From Candidatus Heimdallarchaeota archaeon (GTDB taxonomy: Archaea; Asgardarchaeota; Heimdallarchaeia; Heimdallarchaeales; Heimdallarchaeaceae), in contig JAHLWR010000029.1 of assembly GCA_019057815.1 (NCBI GenBank), positions 1 to 43,142 of the forward strand: a stretch of DNA of 43,142 nucleotides, written 5' to 3'. Under the pieces are notes generated by a model that was given only the letters and a program-made list of their open reading frames with translations, made no database searches and had not been told where the DNA came from. This document shows, one piece after another, positions 1-9,150 of this stretch. The position numbers were made by a program, and so were the translations under genes. Positions within the stretch are counted from its first letter, which is position 1, and every line of letters begins with the position of its first letter.

Positions 1-71
1 TTTTTTAACTACAACTTTTCTAAGTTTCACCAGGTTACGTTTGGGTTTCATGTTAATCACATACCCTCCGT

Positions 72-105
72 AACCCACTCTTTTAAACTGTTACCAAGGT
101 GGGTT
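72..105. promoter_or_regulatory. Inverted repeat upstream of the peptide ABC permease
   Basis: AACCCAC (72-78) and GTGGGTT (99-105) form a perfect 7-bp dyad around a TATA-like TTTTAAA. The dyad ends 69 bp before the permease start. It could be an operator around a promoter or a small hairpin in a longer transcript. The upstream gene is outside the window, so the promoter assignment is tentative. Confidence 0.3.
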
Positions 106-174
106 TAGTTAACAAAACAGAAACAGAAATAAAGGCAACATCTTTCAACAGATATAAACGCTTAAAGTGATGAT

Positions 175-1182
175 TTGTCTCTCAAAGGTTACATAACACG
201 TAGAGTTCTATATATAATCCCTTTAATGGTAGGTATAACTCTAATGAATTTCACTTTAATCAATGTCGCACCTGGTGATCCTATTCTTATTCGAATTGGT
301 CTACTCAAATGTGAGAACGCAGATTGCTACAACAGTGCTTACAATAGAGCTGCCATTGAGATGGGTCTCTTAGATCATGATTATTATTCAATCCCTTGGT
401 TTACTCGTTACGTTGAATTTTTGACTAAATTAACACACTTAGATTTTGGCAAAAGCTGGTATTATACAGTCGCAGGAGATGGGATACCTATATCAAAGAT
501 AATAAGAGATCATGCACCATATACAGTTATTTTGAATATCCTTTCGTTTGTTCTTTCATTAGTGCTTTCGGTCGCCATAGGAGTGATTTCAGCAACTCGA
601 GCAAGAAGTTTCTGGGACAGATCTCTTACAGTAGCGATGCTTCTAGGGTACTCCATGCCTCTTTTCTGGCTGGCAAAACTCCTGATGTATTCCTCATTCA
701 CGCTTTTTAACTTCACGGGAGTAGCAAATAAAGATGCTTTTATTAAGCCATTGTTGTTAAATCCCGTTTTTTATAAGTACTTGATACTACCGACCTTGGC
801 ATTAACACTTGGCCATTTAGTTTTCATGGCAAGATTAATACGTTCGCAACTGCTGGAAATCTTAAGGCAAGATTACATAACAACTGCTAGAGCCAAAGGT
901 GTCAATGATAGAGGTATAATCTATAAACACGCTTTTCGTAATGGGTTGCTACCTATAGTAACAATAATTGGAAGTTCACTTCCAGGATTATTAGGTGGAA
1001 GTGTAATGGTTGAATCTGTTTTTGGTTGGCCAGGTTTAGGAACATATTTCCTTGAAGCTGCGTTGTTCCGGGATTTCCCTTTTCTTATGGCAATCAACAC
1101 AATATTCCCGTTCTTATTCCTTGTATCGCGGTTACTAACAGATATAACGTATGTGTTTATAGACCCGAGAATCAAATACTAG
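175..1182 (+). CDS. ABC transporter permease, DppB/OppB family (oligopeptide/dipeptide uptake)
   Basis: Integral membrane subunit of an oligopeptide, dipeptide or nickel ABC importer of the DppB/OppB type. The 335-aa length is normal for the family. A first membrane helix at about residues 11-29 is followed by an extracytoplasmic loop and then helices at about 115-140, 148-172, 203-225, 257-280 and 302-325. The cytoplasmic EAA loop that contacts the ATPase is at about 237-256 (ARAKGVNDRGIIYKHAFRN), followed by the family's GxxxVExVFxWPGLG pattern (274-289). The start is a TTG preceded by a partial Shine-Dalgarno (GTGATGA); an in-frame TAA lies four codons upstream, so no longer start is possible. 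The partner permease (DppC) and ATPases are not downstream, so the rest of the operon must lie to the left or elsewhere. Function is secure at family level; the substrate cannot be told. Confidence 0.93.
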   Translation: MSLKGYITRRVLYIIPLMVGITLMNFTLINVAPGDPILIRIGLLKCENADCYNSAYNRAAIEMGLLDHDYYSIPWFTRYVEFLTKLTHLDFGKSWYYTVAGDGIPISKIIRDHAPYTVILNILSFVLSLVLSVAIGVISATRARSFWDRSLTVAMLLGYSMPLFWLAKLLMYSSFTLFNFTGVANKDAFIKPLLLNPVFYKYLILPTLALTLGHLVFMARLIRSQLLEILRQDYITTARAKGVNDRGIIYKHAFRNGLLPIVTIIGSSLPGLLGGSVMVESVFGWPGLGTYFLEAALFRDFPFLMAINTIFPFLFLVSRLLTDITYVFIDPRIKY

Positions 1183-1194
1183 GCATATTCACAT

Positions 1195-1215
1195 CTTTTT
1201 TCACTTCTTTTTCTT
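1195..1215 (+). terminator. Poly-T terminator after the ABC permease
   Basis: Runs of T (CTTTTTT, CTTCTTTTTCTT) begin 13 bp after the permease stop. Archaeal RNA polymerase terminates on U-tracts without needing a hairpin. The next gene has its own TATA-like element, which agrees with a transcript end here. Confidence 0.45.
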
Positions 1216-1303
1216 AATTATATCAATTGCATTTTGACATTTACACAAAATCTATCATTTACACAAATTTAAAAGCAAGACAGTAATGCTATATAATATA
1301 AGA

Positions 1304-2992
1304 ATGACAACGTTTCTAAATAAAATCTACAAATCAGTTTTATCATCTGTTTTATGGTTAGTAGGTTTAATACTCTTTACAGTTGTTTTATTCGCTAAAA
1401 CACTTTTCATTATTAATGAAATGTTGATTCCTCGGGGTTTAAGAGAATTAGTACCGCATCTCAATTTATGGAGAAAATACTTTGTTTATACATCGAATCT
1501 TTTTTCTACTCCTCAGCAATTTGAAATAATTAAATTAGAGGAAGAGATTGATGAAGTTATCATAAAAGAAGAAAGGATAAATAAGGCTTACCCAATACAA
1601 AGGGGAGTAGGAGAAACATATGATCACCTGTTAATTGTTATCGTTATTATTTGGATTTCTATAGAAGTAATTCAAAGTAAAGCAACAAGTTTTGATGGGG
1701 TTATAGTAGGCTTTTTAGATAAATATGGATTAGAGGATGTTAATCCGATAGTTATTGCAATTTTTGCAATAATATTTTCAACAGTTATGGGAATTCTTTC
1801 ATCTGTTGCTATGATTTTTGGTCCTGTTTACGCAATATTCCATCGTTCAAGCTTAAGAATGGTTAAATTGGGTTCTTATCGGTGGAGTTCATTCTATCAG
1901 AAATTGGAAGATTTATTTGCTCTGCCATATATAGCTTCTAAGGCATCGTTTAGTTTTTTTGATTCTCCGCCTATCTCTCAAGAAACTTTTGAAGATTTCT
2001 CGATTGATTTATATGGAGATTTAGATAATATTAGAAAGCGAATAACGAATATACTCAATTTAGCTCCAACAGCGTTATCAGAGAGAATTAAGACGCTCTA
2101 CCTTCAATTTGTTTCCTCAGATTTTAAAGATCGAATAGACATGTCTTTAATCGAAGATCCTCTAGCTAGAGCTTTTTCCTTAGAAATTTGGCAAAAAGAG
2201 AATTCCATTTTCCCTTGGTTGAACAATCCTGGTTTGAAGCTTTTTGCTAATCGTAAAGACATGACTAAACAAGAAGCTAAACAAACGCTCCAATTTGTGA
2301 CTAATAAATTACAAGATAAATTTGTTTCCAGACATTTCTATAGCTCAATATTAATCACAGGAGCTCTCAAAGGCATTATGCAAGCAGAACAAACATCTGG
2401 TCACGAATTGAGTGATTTGGATTACAATCAGATCGCATATTCACTTGCTTTGGGAGCTCAAAGATATATTCTAGATCACTTCTCTAAACGCTCTTTCTTC
2501 AAAAGATGGATTTTAAGGATAAGAAACTTCGGTATCGGATTATTCGTTCCATTCTACGAATTGATTACAATTCTCATTTCTTACGTTAAGCATGTATCTA
2601 CCCATAATAAATCAATATTCAGTAAAAATTGGACACAAAGAGTAAAATATTTCTTCAACACTCGCTTTAAAGAAATCCAGCAAAGACTGAGAGATCGTTA
2701 TGTCCATGCAGAAAGAGAAATTGATGATGAAAGCAAACAAATTGCAAGAGAAACTTTCAAGATGGTTGGGAAAAGTTTTTTGTTTATAGCCAAAGTAGTT
2801 CTTGCTCTTCCTCTCAGTTTATATTATATCACGAAAACATTTTACACTCTAATCGCACTGATCTGGAGAAAAAGAAAACCTGAAGAAAGAAAGAAAAAAG
2901 CATTTGAAAAAGAAGTAGCAAAAGAGTCTTTATATTGCATGTATGATGAGATCTATTCCAAATTCATTTTAAAGACCTATTATTATAGCTAA
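1304..2992 (+). CDS. Large multi-pass membrane protein of unknown function
   Basis: I do not recognise a family. Strong hydrophobic segments lie near the N-terminus (about residues 10-38), in the middle (about 105-125 and 145-178) and near the C-terminus (about 410-435 and 490-520). Between the third and fourth is a largely soluble, charged stretch of over 200 residues. The last 40 residues are very Lys/Arg/Glu rich. An in-frame ATG at 1286 would add six residues, but the TATA-like ATTTAAAA at about 1267-1274 sits about 33 nt before the ATG at 1304 and only 15 nt before 1286, so 1304 is preferred. It is followed, with its own intergenic gap, by the TPR/longin-like gene; a joint membrane-scaffold role is only a guess. 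Confidence 0.75.
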   Translation: MTTFLNKIYKSVLSSVLWLVGLILFTVVLFAKTLFIINEMLIPRGLRELVPHLNLWRKYFVYTSNLFSTPQQFEIIKLEEEIDEVIIKEERINKAYPIQRGVGETYDHLLIVIVIIWISIEVIQSKATSFDGVIVGFLDKYGLEDVNPIVIAIFAIIFSTVMGILSSVAMIFGPVYAIFHRSSLRMVKLGSYRWSSFYQKLEDLFALPYIASKASFSFFDSPPISQETFEDFSIDLYGDLDNIRKRITNILNLAPTALSERIKTLYLQFVSSDFKDRIDMSLIEDPLARAFSLEIWQKENSIFPWLNNPGLKLFANRKDMTKQEAKQTLQFVTNKLQDKFVSRHFYSSILITGALKGIMQAEQTSGHELSDLDYNQIAYSLALGAQRYILDHFSKRSFFKRWILRIRNFGIGLFVPFYELITILISYVKHVSTHNKSIFSKNWTQRVKYFFNTRFKEIQQRLRDRYVHAEREIDDESKQIARETFKMVGKSFLFIAKVVLALPLSLYYITKTFYTLIALIWRKRKPEERKKKAFEKEVAKESLYCMYDEIYSKFILKTYYYS

Positions 2993-3046
2993 ACATGTTT
3001 TGAACTATTAAAGCACGAAATTGTAAATTGTTTTCTATTTGATAAC

Positions 3047-3064
3047 TATAGTTCTAGAACTATA
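3047..3064. promoter_or_regulatory. Perfect 18-bp palindrome upstream of the TPR gene
   Basis: TATAGTTCTAGAACTATA is a perfect 18-bp palindrome ending 36 bp before the ATG of the TPR/longin-like gene. Its outer arms contain TATA-like sequence, so a protein bound here could cover the promoter. It is the longest perfect palindrome I noticed in the window. Read as RNA it would make a hairpin with almost no loop, so a DNA-binding site is the better reading. Confidence 0.4.
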
Positions 3065-3100
3065 ATAAACCTTTAATGGCAAATTGTATGCTAATAACTA

Positions 3101-5101
3101 ATGAAAAAAATCTATGATTTCTTTTTAACAAAATTTTCTGATGGAATTAAAAAGCGATTAGAGAGAGAAATAAAGGTATTGACTGATGCTAACCCTAATG
3201 AACGTCTAAGAAAGAGTACAATTAAAGTTCTGAAGGAGTCACTAGAAGAAAAAGATTCCTCTGATATACTTCCTCTTGCCGAATTAAGTTGTTATATCAC
3301 ATTTAAAATGCAAGCAAATGAAGAATTTATTAAGGTATTAAAACAAGTAAAACACCCTTATATTGACATTTTTGTTGCCTATTTTGAGGAAAATCCTTCT
3401 AATTACCAAGAAACAATTCTAAAAATCGAGAAGTTAGCAAGCAAATTTAAGAAACATAGAGATTTTAATGAAGAGAAGTATTCGTCGATTATCACCATAC
3501 AATCATGGATTTACGGTCAACAGGGGGATATTGCTAAACTTAAAGAATTAAACAAGTACATAACAAAAAGAATTCAAGAAACAGAGAATAAGATTGAGCA
3601 ATTTGGACTACAAGATGCTTACTTGAATGTTATTTGGTGGTTCTTGCACTCAGGTTTAGAAACAAATATCGAAGAAATGATAGAATTTATTGATCCATAC
3701 ATCGAGAAATACAATTTCTATAAAATCAAAACTACATATCTAAACGTAAGGGGAGCTATTTCTAGCTTTATAGGAAATAATACAGAAGCTATGAAGAGCT
3801 TTCACGATCTTATTACAGTACATGAAGAATATAACGACAATTACAGATTATCCATTGCACGTGGTAATTTAGCAGAAACATATTTTGATATTGGTCAGCT
3901 TAATAAAGCTAAAGAAATGATGGAACAGGCAATAAGACTTTACAAAGAGTCTACAGGGAAGTGGCCTTTTCTATATCTCACAGAAATTGGTAATATCTAT
4001 TACGTTTTAGACGACCCAAGGGCAGAAGAATCATTCCTACATGCTTATGATATTCAAAAGAAAGAAAAATCTTTGCATAAGGCTTACATTCTCTATGAAG
4101 TAGTTCATTTTTATCTAAGAAAAGAAGATTTGAATAATGCTAAGAAATACTTGGGTGAACTAAGAACATTAGCTACAGAACTTGAAACTCCAATTATAAA
4201 TGCTCGAGTAGATTATCTTCGTGGTTTCTATCAAATGTTAAATCACAACTTATCAAACGCTCTAACATTTTTGAAATCAGCAAATGAACAATTTCAAACA
4301 TTCAAGGATATAGAACTAATTTTAGTTTGTAACATTCAACTTGCGGTTGTTCATCTTTTTTATTACCGTCTTCTTGAAAAGCAAGAATCGCTTAATTTAG
4401 CTCTTAACTATATTGAGAACGTAGTTCAGTTAGCGGTAGAAAACTCCCACAATCAGACATTAACCACAGGTTTAATGATTAAAGCGGTTCTTAACGCTGT
4501 CAATAACCAACAAAAAGAAGCTTTAGAAGCTATTGAAAAAGCAAAAAATATCATGAAAGATATTGATTTTGATAGATTGAAGAGAGATATTGAAGTTATC
4601 AAAACTAATATTGAAAGAGCTAAAGAAACTGGAATTATGGAAATTGAAGGGGAAAATTTCCTCGAATACATTTTACCTCAATTCAAAACTTTACTCTCAT
4701 TGAAAATGATACAAAAGAAAAGAAAGAAAGCAGAAGTTTTAGGTCTTCTCATAATCTCTGAAAGCGGGATTCCTATTTACTCCAAGTTAAAAGAAAGCTT
4801 AAAAGCCAATGATTTACTTCTTTCAGGTTTACTTATGGCTATTACCCATCTAGCTGGGGAAATAACTGAAAGTAAGGAGATGTGGAGACTTCAAGATGTT
4901 GATTATGAACATTTTACTATAACTATTCAAGCTATCAAAAAAGGTCTAATTGCTGTAATAGCAACTGAAATGACATCTGAAATCCGAATGTGGTCATCTT
5001 CTATTGCTGATAGAATCAAAGAAGTTCCTGTTGTTGTTACAAGATTTGTAGACGAAATACCTGAAAAGATTAAGGATCTGCTAGAAAGAATGAACATTTA
5101 A
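3101..5101 (+). CDS. TPR-repeat protein with a C-terminal longin/roadblock-like domain
   Basis: A 666-aa soluble protein. Residues about 80-510 are helical repeats of TPR type; clear units are seen at about 240-300 (GNLAETYFDIGQLNKAKEMM, then EIGNIYYVLDDPRAEESFLHA) and again towards residue 500. The C-terminal 120 residues (from about 547) switch to a strand-strand-helix-strand pattern beginning LGLLIISESGIPIYSK, with a helix DLLLSGLLMAITHLAGEI and further strands HFTITIQAI and LIAVIATE. That order and the 'SESGIPIYS' turn resemble longin/roadblock-fold domains, which Asgard archaea have in unusual numbers and which in eukaryotes regulate small GTPases. The domain name is inference from pattern, not a search. 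A role as a GTPase-linked or membrane-trafficking-like scaffold is speculative. The ATG has no good Shine-Dalgarno. Confidence 0.8.
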   Translation: MKKIYDFFLTKFSDGIKKRLEREIKVLTDANPNERLRKSTIKVLKESLEEKDSSDILPLAELSCYITFKMQANEEFIKVLKQVKHPYIDIFVAYFEENPSNYQETILKIEKLASKFKKHRDFNEEKYSSIITIQSWIYGQQGDIAKLKELNKYITKRIQETENKIEQFGLQDAYLNVIWWFLHSGLETNIEEMIEFIDPYIEKYNFYKIKTTYLNVRGAISSFIGNNTEAMKSFHDLITVHEEYNDNYRLSIARGNLAETYFDIGQLNKAKEMMEQAIRLYKESTGKWPFLYLTEIGNIYYVLDDPRAEESFLHAYDIQKKEKSLHKAYILYEVVHFYLRKEDLNNAKKYLGELRTLATELETPIINARVDYLRGFYQMLNHNLSNALTFLKSANEQFQTFKDIELILVCNIQLAVVHLFYYRLLEKQESLNLALNYIENVVQLAVENSHNQTLTTGLMIKAVLNAVNNQQKEALEAIEKAKNIMKDIDFDRLKRDIEVIKTNIERAKETGIMEIEGENFLEYILPQFKTLLSLKMIQKKRKKAEVLGLLIISESGIPIYSKLKESLKANDLLLSGLLMAITHLAGEITESKEMWRLQDVDYEHFTITIQAIKKGLIAVIATEMTSEIRMWSSSIADRIKEVPVVVTRFVDEIPEKIKDLLERMNI

Positions 5102-5141
5102 TTTCCTAGTATATTCGTCCAATTGAGTTTTTCGATTTACA

Positions 5142-6707
5142 TTGTGGAGCAACAATTTTAAAAGACTAGTTCCAGTTATACTGACATTGAATAACGTAGA
5201 ACATTATAAAGAATCTATCTCTTTTGTAGAAACCCCTAAGCTTATTGCAAGATTAATGGTTAATTTAATTAGTAGTAAAATAATAATGAAGAGGGAAGCA
5301 TTAATTCTAGATTCTGGATGTGGAAAAGGGGTTTTTTTAGAAGAATTGTTGCAAGCAAGCTATACAAATGTCGAAGGAATAGAAATCGATTCTTCACTTT
5401 GTGAAACGTGTAAAACGAAATTTAGAGAGTTTAAAATTCATAATAAAGATTATTTAGATTGGAATTATGATAAAAAATTCGATGTTATCATTGGAAACCC
5501 TCCCTATTCGCACTACAATTCTTTACCTATCAATATTAGGGAGAAGGTTTTTACTCTCTCAAAAAACCGTGAATCTGACATTTATTACGCTTTCATTATT
5601 AAATCTATCAACCTCTTGAAAGAAGATGGAGAACTAATCTACATAGTTCCCTATAGCTTTTTCTACAATACTTTTGCTAGATGTGTTAGAGAGAAAATTA
5701 TCACTAATGGGTATTTTGAACTAGTTATTGACCTCGATGAAGTGCGCTTATTTGAAGGAGAAAAACCTGAAACGATTATTTTTAAGTTTAGAAAAAGTAA
5801 ATTGAAACCAAGTGATAACACACTCTATTTACAATTAAAGAGGAAGAAAGCTAGTATTAGTCAAATATTCTCACTAGTTAATGTCGCACTTAAAAAGCAA
5901 GAAAGTAATGAGATTTTTCACTATCATAAGAAAAAAATGTTCGCTTCAGCTGACGACGTATGGACAACACACCCAGAAATAAGAATTCCAAAATCAAAAC
6001 CTTTACATGAGTTAGCTTTTGTTGGTGTAGGTTTAGTCTCAGGATATGAAAAAGCCTTTCAAATAAAAGAAGAAGAGATAAAGCAGCTAAATTTTAACGA
6101 AAAATCAATTATCAAATCATTTGTCAAGGCCAAACACTGCAAAGGATATTGGACTGAAGGTGAAACAAAATATTTCATTATAGATGACAAAATCACAGAA
6201 GAAAGTTATGTAGAAGATTCTTTTCCTTATTTTTATGATAAAATAAAAAAATTCAAAGAAGATATGAAGAAGAGATACCTCCCCAAAAGCAAAAGCTGGT
6301 TCCATTGGCAAGCTTTACGCAATATAAAAAAACATGATCTATATTCTGAAAAACCAAAAATCTTTGTACCAACTCTTGATCGTAGTTTAACAAACCGATT
6401 CAGTCTTACTTCTAAACGAGTATATCCCTCTGGAGATGTTTTAACAATTGTTCCTATAGATGTTAATCCTTTCTTTTTATTAGGTTACTTAAACAGCGAT
6501 TTTTTCAGAAAATACTTTTTTTCACACGGTGCGAGAAGAGGTCACAGAATGGCATTTACTCAAAGGGTGATGTCCAATATTAAGATCCCACTATTTGAAA
6601 AAAAAGTGTCCTCTAGAATTGCATCTATTGCTAAAGAAATCTACATCAAAAAGAATCTGAAACATAAAGACGAATTAAATATATTGATTAGTAGAGTTCT
6701 AGAGTAG
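5142..6707 (+). CDS. TaqI-like adenine-N6 DNA methyltransferase
   Basis: Class I SAM-dependent DNA methyltransferase that would methylate adenine at N6. SAM-binding motif I is LDSGCGKG (residues 56-63), and the catalytic motif IV is NPPY (119-122, in IIGNPPYSHYN). The N-terminal FVETPKLIARLMV (about 28-40) is the usual lead-in of TaqI-like enzymes. The C-terminal half is a TaqI-type target-recognition region, including FVPTLDRSLTNRF and the end motif GYLNSDFFRKYF. The 521-aa length is typical of a standalone gamma-type methylase. The start is uncertain: TTG at 5142 is used because no ATG occurs before the conserved region, though another TTG lies about 19 codons in. No recognisable restriction nuclease is adjacent; the next gene is an unknown protein. 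It may be an orphan epigenetic enzyme, an antirestriction enzyme, or half of an undescribed R-M pair. Confidence 0.88.
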   Translation: MWSNNFKRLVPVILTLNNVEHYKESISFVETPKLIARLMVNLISSKIIMKREALILDSGCGKGVFLEELLQASYTNVEGIEIDSSLCETCKTKFREFKIHNKDYLDWNYDKKFDVIIGNPPYSHYNSLPINIREKVFTLSKNRESDIYYAFIIKSINLLKEDGELIYIVPYSFFYNTFARCVREKIITNGYFELVIDLDEVRLFEGEKPETIIFKFRKSKLKPSDNTLYLQLKRKKASISQIFSLVNVALKKQESNEIFHYHKKKMFASADDVWTTHPEIRIPKSKPLHELAFVGVGLVSGYEKAFQIKEEEIKQLNFNEKSIIKSFVKAKHCKGYWTEGETKYFIIDDKITEESYVEDSFPYFYDKIKKFKEDMKKRYLPKSKSWFHWQALRNIKKHDLYSEKPKIFVPTLDRSLTNRFSLTSKRVYPSGDVLTIVPIDVNPFFLLGYLNSDFFRKYFFSHGARRGHRMAFTQRVMSNIKIPLFEKKVSSRIASIAKEIYIKKNLKHKDELNILISRVLE

Positions 6708-6837
6708 AAAACAATAGTTTTCTTCAATATGGAATATATGATGAGATAATCAACATCATACGAAAATTTAAAGGTAGTTTTTGGTTATTTATAACAAAAC
6801 AATAAACTTTGCTTAGAAGAAACAAGTTGGTGAAAGA

Positions 6838-7428
6838 ATGAGTGATAAATCCTGCCCTTACGAAAATGAAATAACCTTTATTATATACCAACAGTTTTTC
6901 AGAGAACCAAACCACATAATAGATAGAAGTGGAAAAAAGAAAATCAAAGTTAAGAATTGCGATATAGTAATTAAGAAGCTGAAAGAAAAAATCATCGATC
7001 ATTGCTTTCTGTTTGTAGAAAGAAAAGAAAAAGAGTTTATTAAAGCACTTGGAGAGGATTTCGGGATAGAAACAAGCACCATTGTAGAACATTATACAGC
7101 TCAAATTGAAAGTTTAGGAGCAATGGAAGATGAAGATATGAGTATTAAAATGACAATGGCTTTAAGTGGGATTATTTCTGTACTGCAAAAACAAGAAATA
7201 AGTAGGTCTCATTCAATATTACGTGAAAAAATCGGAAAAGCAGTTACAGACAAAAGATTTACAGAGATTCTAAACATGTGTGCACAACATGCAGATAATG
7301 ATTTATCATTATTGCATAATCTATCAATCTTAACAAAATATTCTCAAATAGTAGATGTTCAAGTCTCACCAGTATATTTTGATAAACATTCAAAATTAGT
7401 TATGAAAAAAATACTAAAGCTTGTTTAA
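6838..7428 (+). CDS. Unknown 196-aa protein downstream of the DNA methyltransferase
   Basis: No recognisable family. The protein is soluble, mixed charge, and mostly predicted helical after residue 40, with a histidine/cysteine-containing stretch near residue 150 (LNMCAQHADNDLSLLHN). A GGTGAAAG Shine-Dalgarno lies just before the ATG, so it is probably translated. It starts 130 bp after the methyltransferase on the same strand, so a cognate restriction or accessory role is possible. I looked for a PD-(D/E)xK or HNH nuclease signature and found none that is convincing. Its last 15 bp overlap the 3' end of the opposing EEP-fold gene. Confidence 0.6.
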   Translation: MSDKSCPYENEITFIIYQQFFREPNHIIDRSGKKKIKVKNCDIVIKKLKEKIIDHCFLFVERKEKEFIKALGEDFGIETSTIVEHYTAQIESLGAMEDEDMSIKMTMALSGIISVLQKQEISRSHSILREKIGKAVTDKRFTEILNMCAQHADNDLSLLHNLSILTKYSQIVDVQVSPVYFDKHSKLVMKKILKLV

Positions 7429-8862
7429 GGAATTAAGAGTCAACTTTTTCTTATTTCTAAATATACTTAGCACATGAACCTCTTTATTTTCTCTAATAGA
7501 GCCATTTTGAGGATTTAGTGTACTTCTTGTAACATTCTGTTTGATAAAATCATTTTGTTGCTCTACTATTGTACTTGAAATATTAGATATTGAAATAAAT
7601 ACATCTACAGAATAGTGATCTGAACCTGTGTTAGCGTGAGGTGTATCTCCTGTTGTTGAGTTAATTAAACTCTCTGCAAAAAATTGATTTACAATAATGT
7701 AGTCTATCCTTGAATTGTATCTTGAATCTGTATGACCATAAGTGTGACCAATCTCTGTGGGGTTTAGCGTTCTAAAAACATCAGTAAAAGTATGTATTGT
7801 TGAAGAGTATTGTCCATAGACTGGGTCATCAGGGCAGAGGAGCATAGTTAGAGGACCATAACCCAAATCGCCTATTGGAGCTAAATCTCCAGTATCAAAA
7901 GGTGAGAATGAATTTATATCACCTAGATAGATAATCGGAACGTCTCCTAATTCATCCATGTAATTAATTATCCCTTGCTGTTCTAACACTCTTCGCAAAG
8001 TGTTATTAGAAGATTGCGTATCTCCCATTGCTTTAAGATGCGTACCTATGAAATGTGTAACCGTACCACTTATGTTAACAACACCATCAATAAACGGATG
8101 AGTAACCATATATGTACTATTATCGTCCAAAATCACTGAAGGTATATCTATGAAATCTATTATTGGATATCGACTAAGTATTGCTTCCCCACTGTAAGTG
8201 TCAGTGTAGACTTGTGAAGTATACCCTCTAAATGGTGCTTCTTCATAGAAATGCATGTTGAAATCGTTAACATACCTCCTTAAACGCATGTTATTACTAT
8301 CATCCCAAATACCAGTTTCTATACAAACCATGATATCAGGATTTTCTTCATAGACAACTTCTTTCCAATCTGGATTTTGTCCTCCTCCATCGATATTGTA
8401 TGTCATTAACTTGAAAATATCTGAAGGTGGATCATTGATATAGTTATCAACTATTACAACAATTTCAGTTTCATTAACATAACCACTTGTACTAACAGCT
8501 TTTGCTAATAATGTATGTGGTCCATCTGAGAATTGTGTTGTATTCCAAACAGTTGAGTTCGTCTCTGAAAATAGCGTATTATCGATGTATATCGAGTATT
8601 CAAGCTCCTCAACTTCACAAATAGCATTTTTATCAGAGTAACATTTTTCGATTTCTCCTGAAGGATAAATCACAGTAACCTCTGCTGTAAAGCTAATGTT
8701 AACAACACCAGAAGAAAGTTTTGTAATTGATGGTTCATCAAATTGCATGTTAATAGAGACAACTGTAGAGTGCCTTATACTAAAGTAAGTAATAAGACCT
8801 ATAGAAGATGTAATAATGATAATACCAGTAATTATTGAAAATATTTTGATGTTTAACTTCAT
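7414..8862 (-). CDS. Membrane-anchored endonuclease/exonuclease/phosphatase-fold hydrolase
   Basis: An extracytoplasmic metal-dependent phosphodiesterase or nuclease of the EEP (DNase I/sphingomyelinase/inositol-phosphatase) superfamily. An N-terminal hydrophobic helix (about residues 10-30) acts as signal anchor. Residues about 45-145 look like an Ig-like strand domain ending FSDGPHTLLAKAVSTSG. The EEP domain follows, with LMTYNIDGG (Asn metal/phosphate site), PDIMVCIETG (catalytic Glu), IGTHLKA, IIYLGDINS (Asp/Asn pair) and the terminal SDHYSVDVF (Asp-His). All expected catalytic residues are visible. About 50 residues follow the domain. A GTG at 8871 is in frame, but the ATG at 8862 is as well placed relative to the TATA-like TTTAAAG near 8890. 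DNA, lipid headgroups or phosphorylated sugars are all possible substrates. Confidence 0.88.
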   Translation of the reverse strand: MKLNIKIFSIITGIIIITSSIGLITYFSIRHSTVVSINMQFDEPSITKLSSGVVNISFTAEVTVIYPSGEIEKCYSDKNAICEVEELEYSIYIDNTLFSETNSTVWNTTQFSDGPHTLLAKAVSTSGYVNETEIVVIVDNYINDPPSDIFKLMTYNIDGGGQNPDWKEVVYEENPDIMVCIETGIWDDSNNMRLRRYVNDFNMHFYEEAPFRGYTSQVYTDTYSGEAILSRYPIIDFIDIPSVILDDNSTYMVTHPFIDGVVNISGTVTHFIGTHLKAMGDTQSSNNTLRRVLEQQGIINYMDELGDVPIIYLGDINSFSPFDTGDLAPIGDLGYGPLTMLLCPDDPVYGQYSSTIHTFTDVFRTLNPTEIGHTYGHTDSRYNSRIDYIIVNQFFAESLINSTTGDTPHANTGSDHYSVDVFISISNISSTIVEQQNDFIKQNVTRSTLNPQNGSIRENKEVHVLSIFRNKKKLTLNSLNKL

Positions 8863-9107
8863 TTTTCTCACAGGAAGGGCTTTTCTTTAAAGCTAAAAGT
8901 ATTGAAATTCACAAATATCTCTAGAAGTAACTTTAGGCTTTAAAACCATCAAATAACGTTTCATGTTAATTCAATTTAAATCTTTAGATTTTCAGATAGA
9001 TTATTTACAGCTGTAAAATTTAGAAAAAACTATTTCTTTTAAAAAATCACTACTCAAGTAGAAATAAAGATTAAGCAAAATAATATAAATTCTCTTTAGA
9101 AACATTA

Positions 9108-9115
9108 TTTAAATA
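9108..9115 (+). promoter_or_regulatory. TATA box of the MNT/HEPN operon
   Basis: TTTAAATA, the same octamer seen before the DUF4389 gene and the 3'-terminal zinc-ribbon gene. Transcription would start near 9137, leaving a short leader with a purine-rich ribosome site (GAGGAAAA, 9139-9146 region) before the ATG at 9151. Confidence 0.5.
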
Positions 9116-9150
9116 AATAATTGTATTGTTTCTATAAAAGAGGAAAAATA

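Noticed and set aside
6940-7030. Possible PD-(D/E)xK nuclease motif in the protein after the methyltransferase (VERKEKE)
   Set aside because: Only a short charged match; the preceding Asp and strand pattern needed for this fold are not convincing.
6724-7104. 126-codon minus-strand frame
   Set aside because: Antisense to the 196-aa gene, of low-complexity Phe/Tyr/Ile composition typical of antisense in AT-rich DNA.
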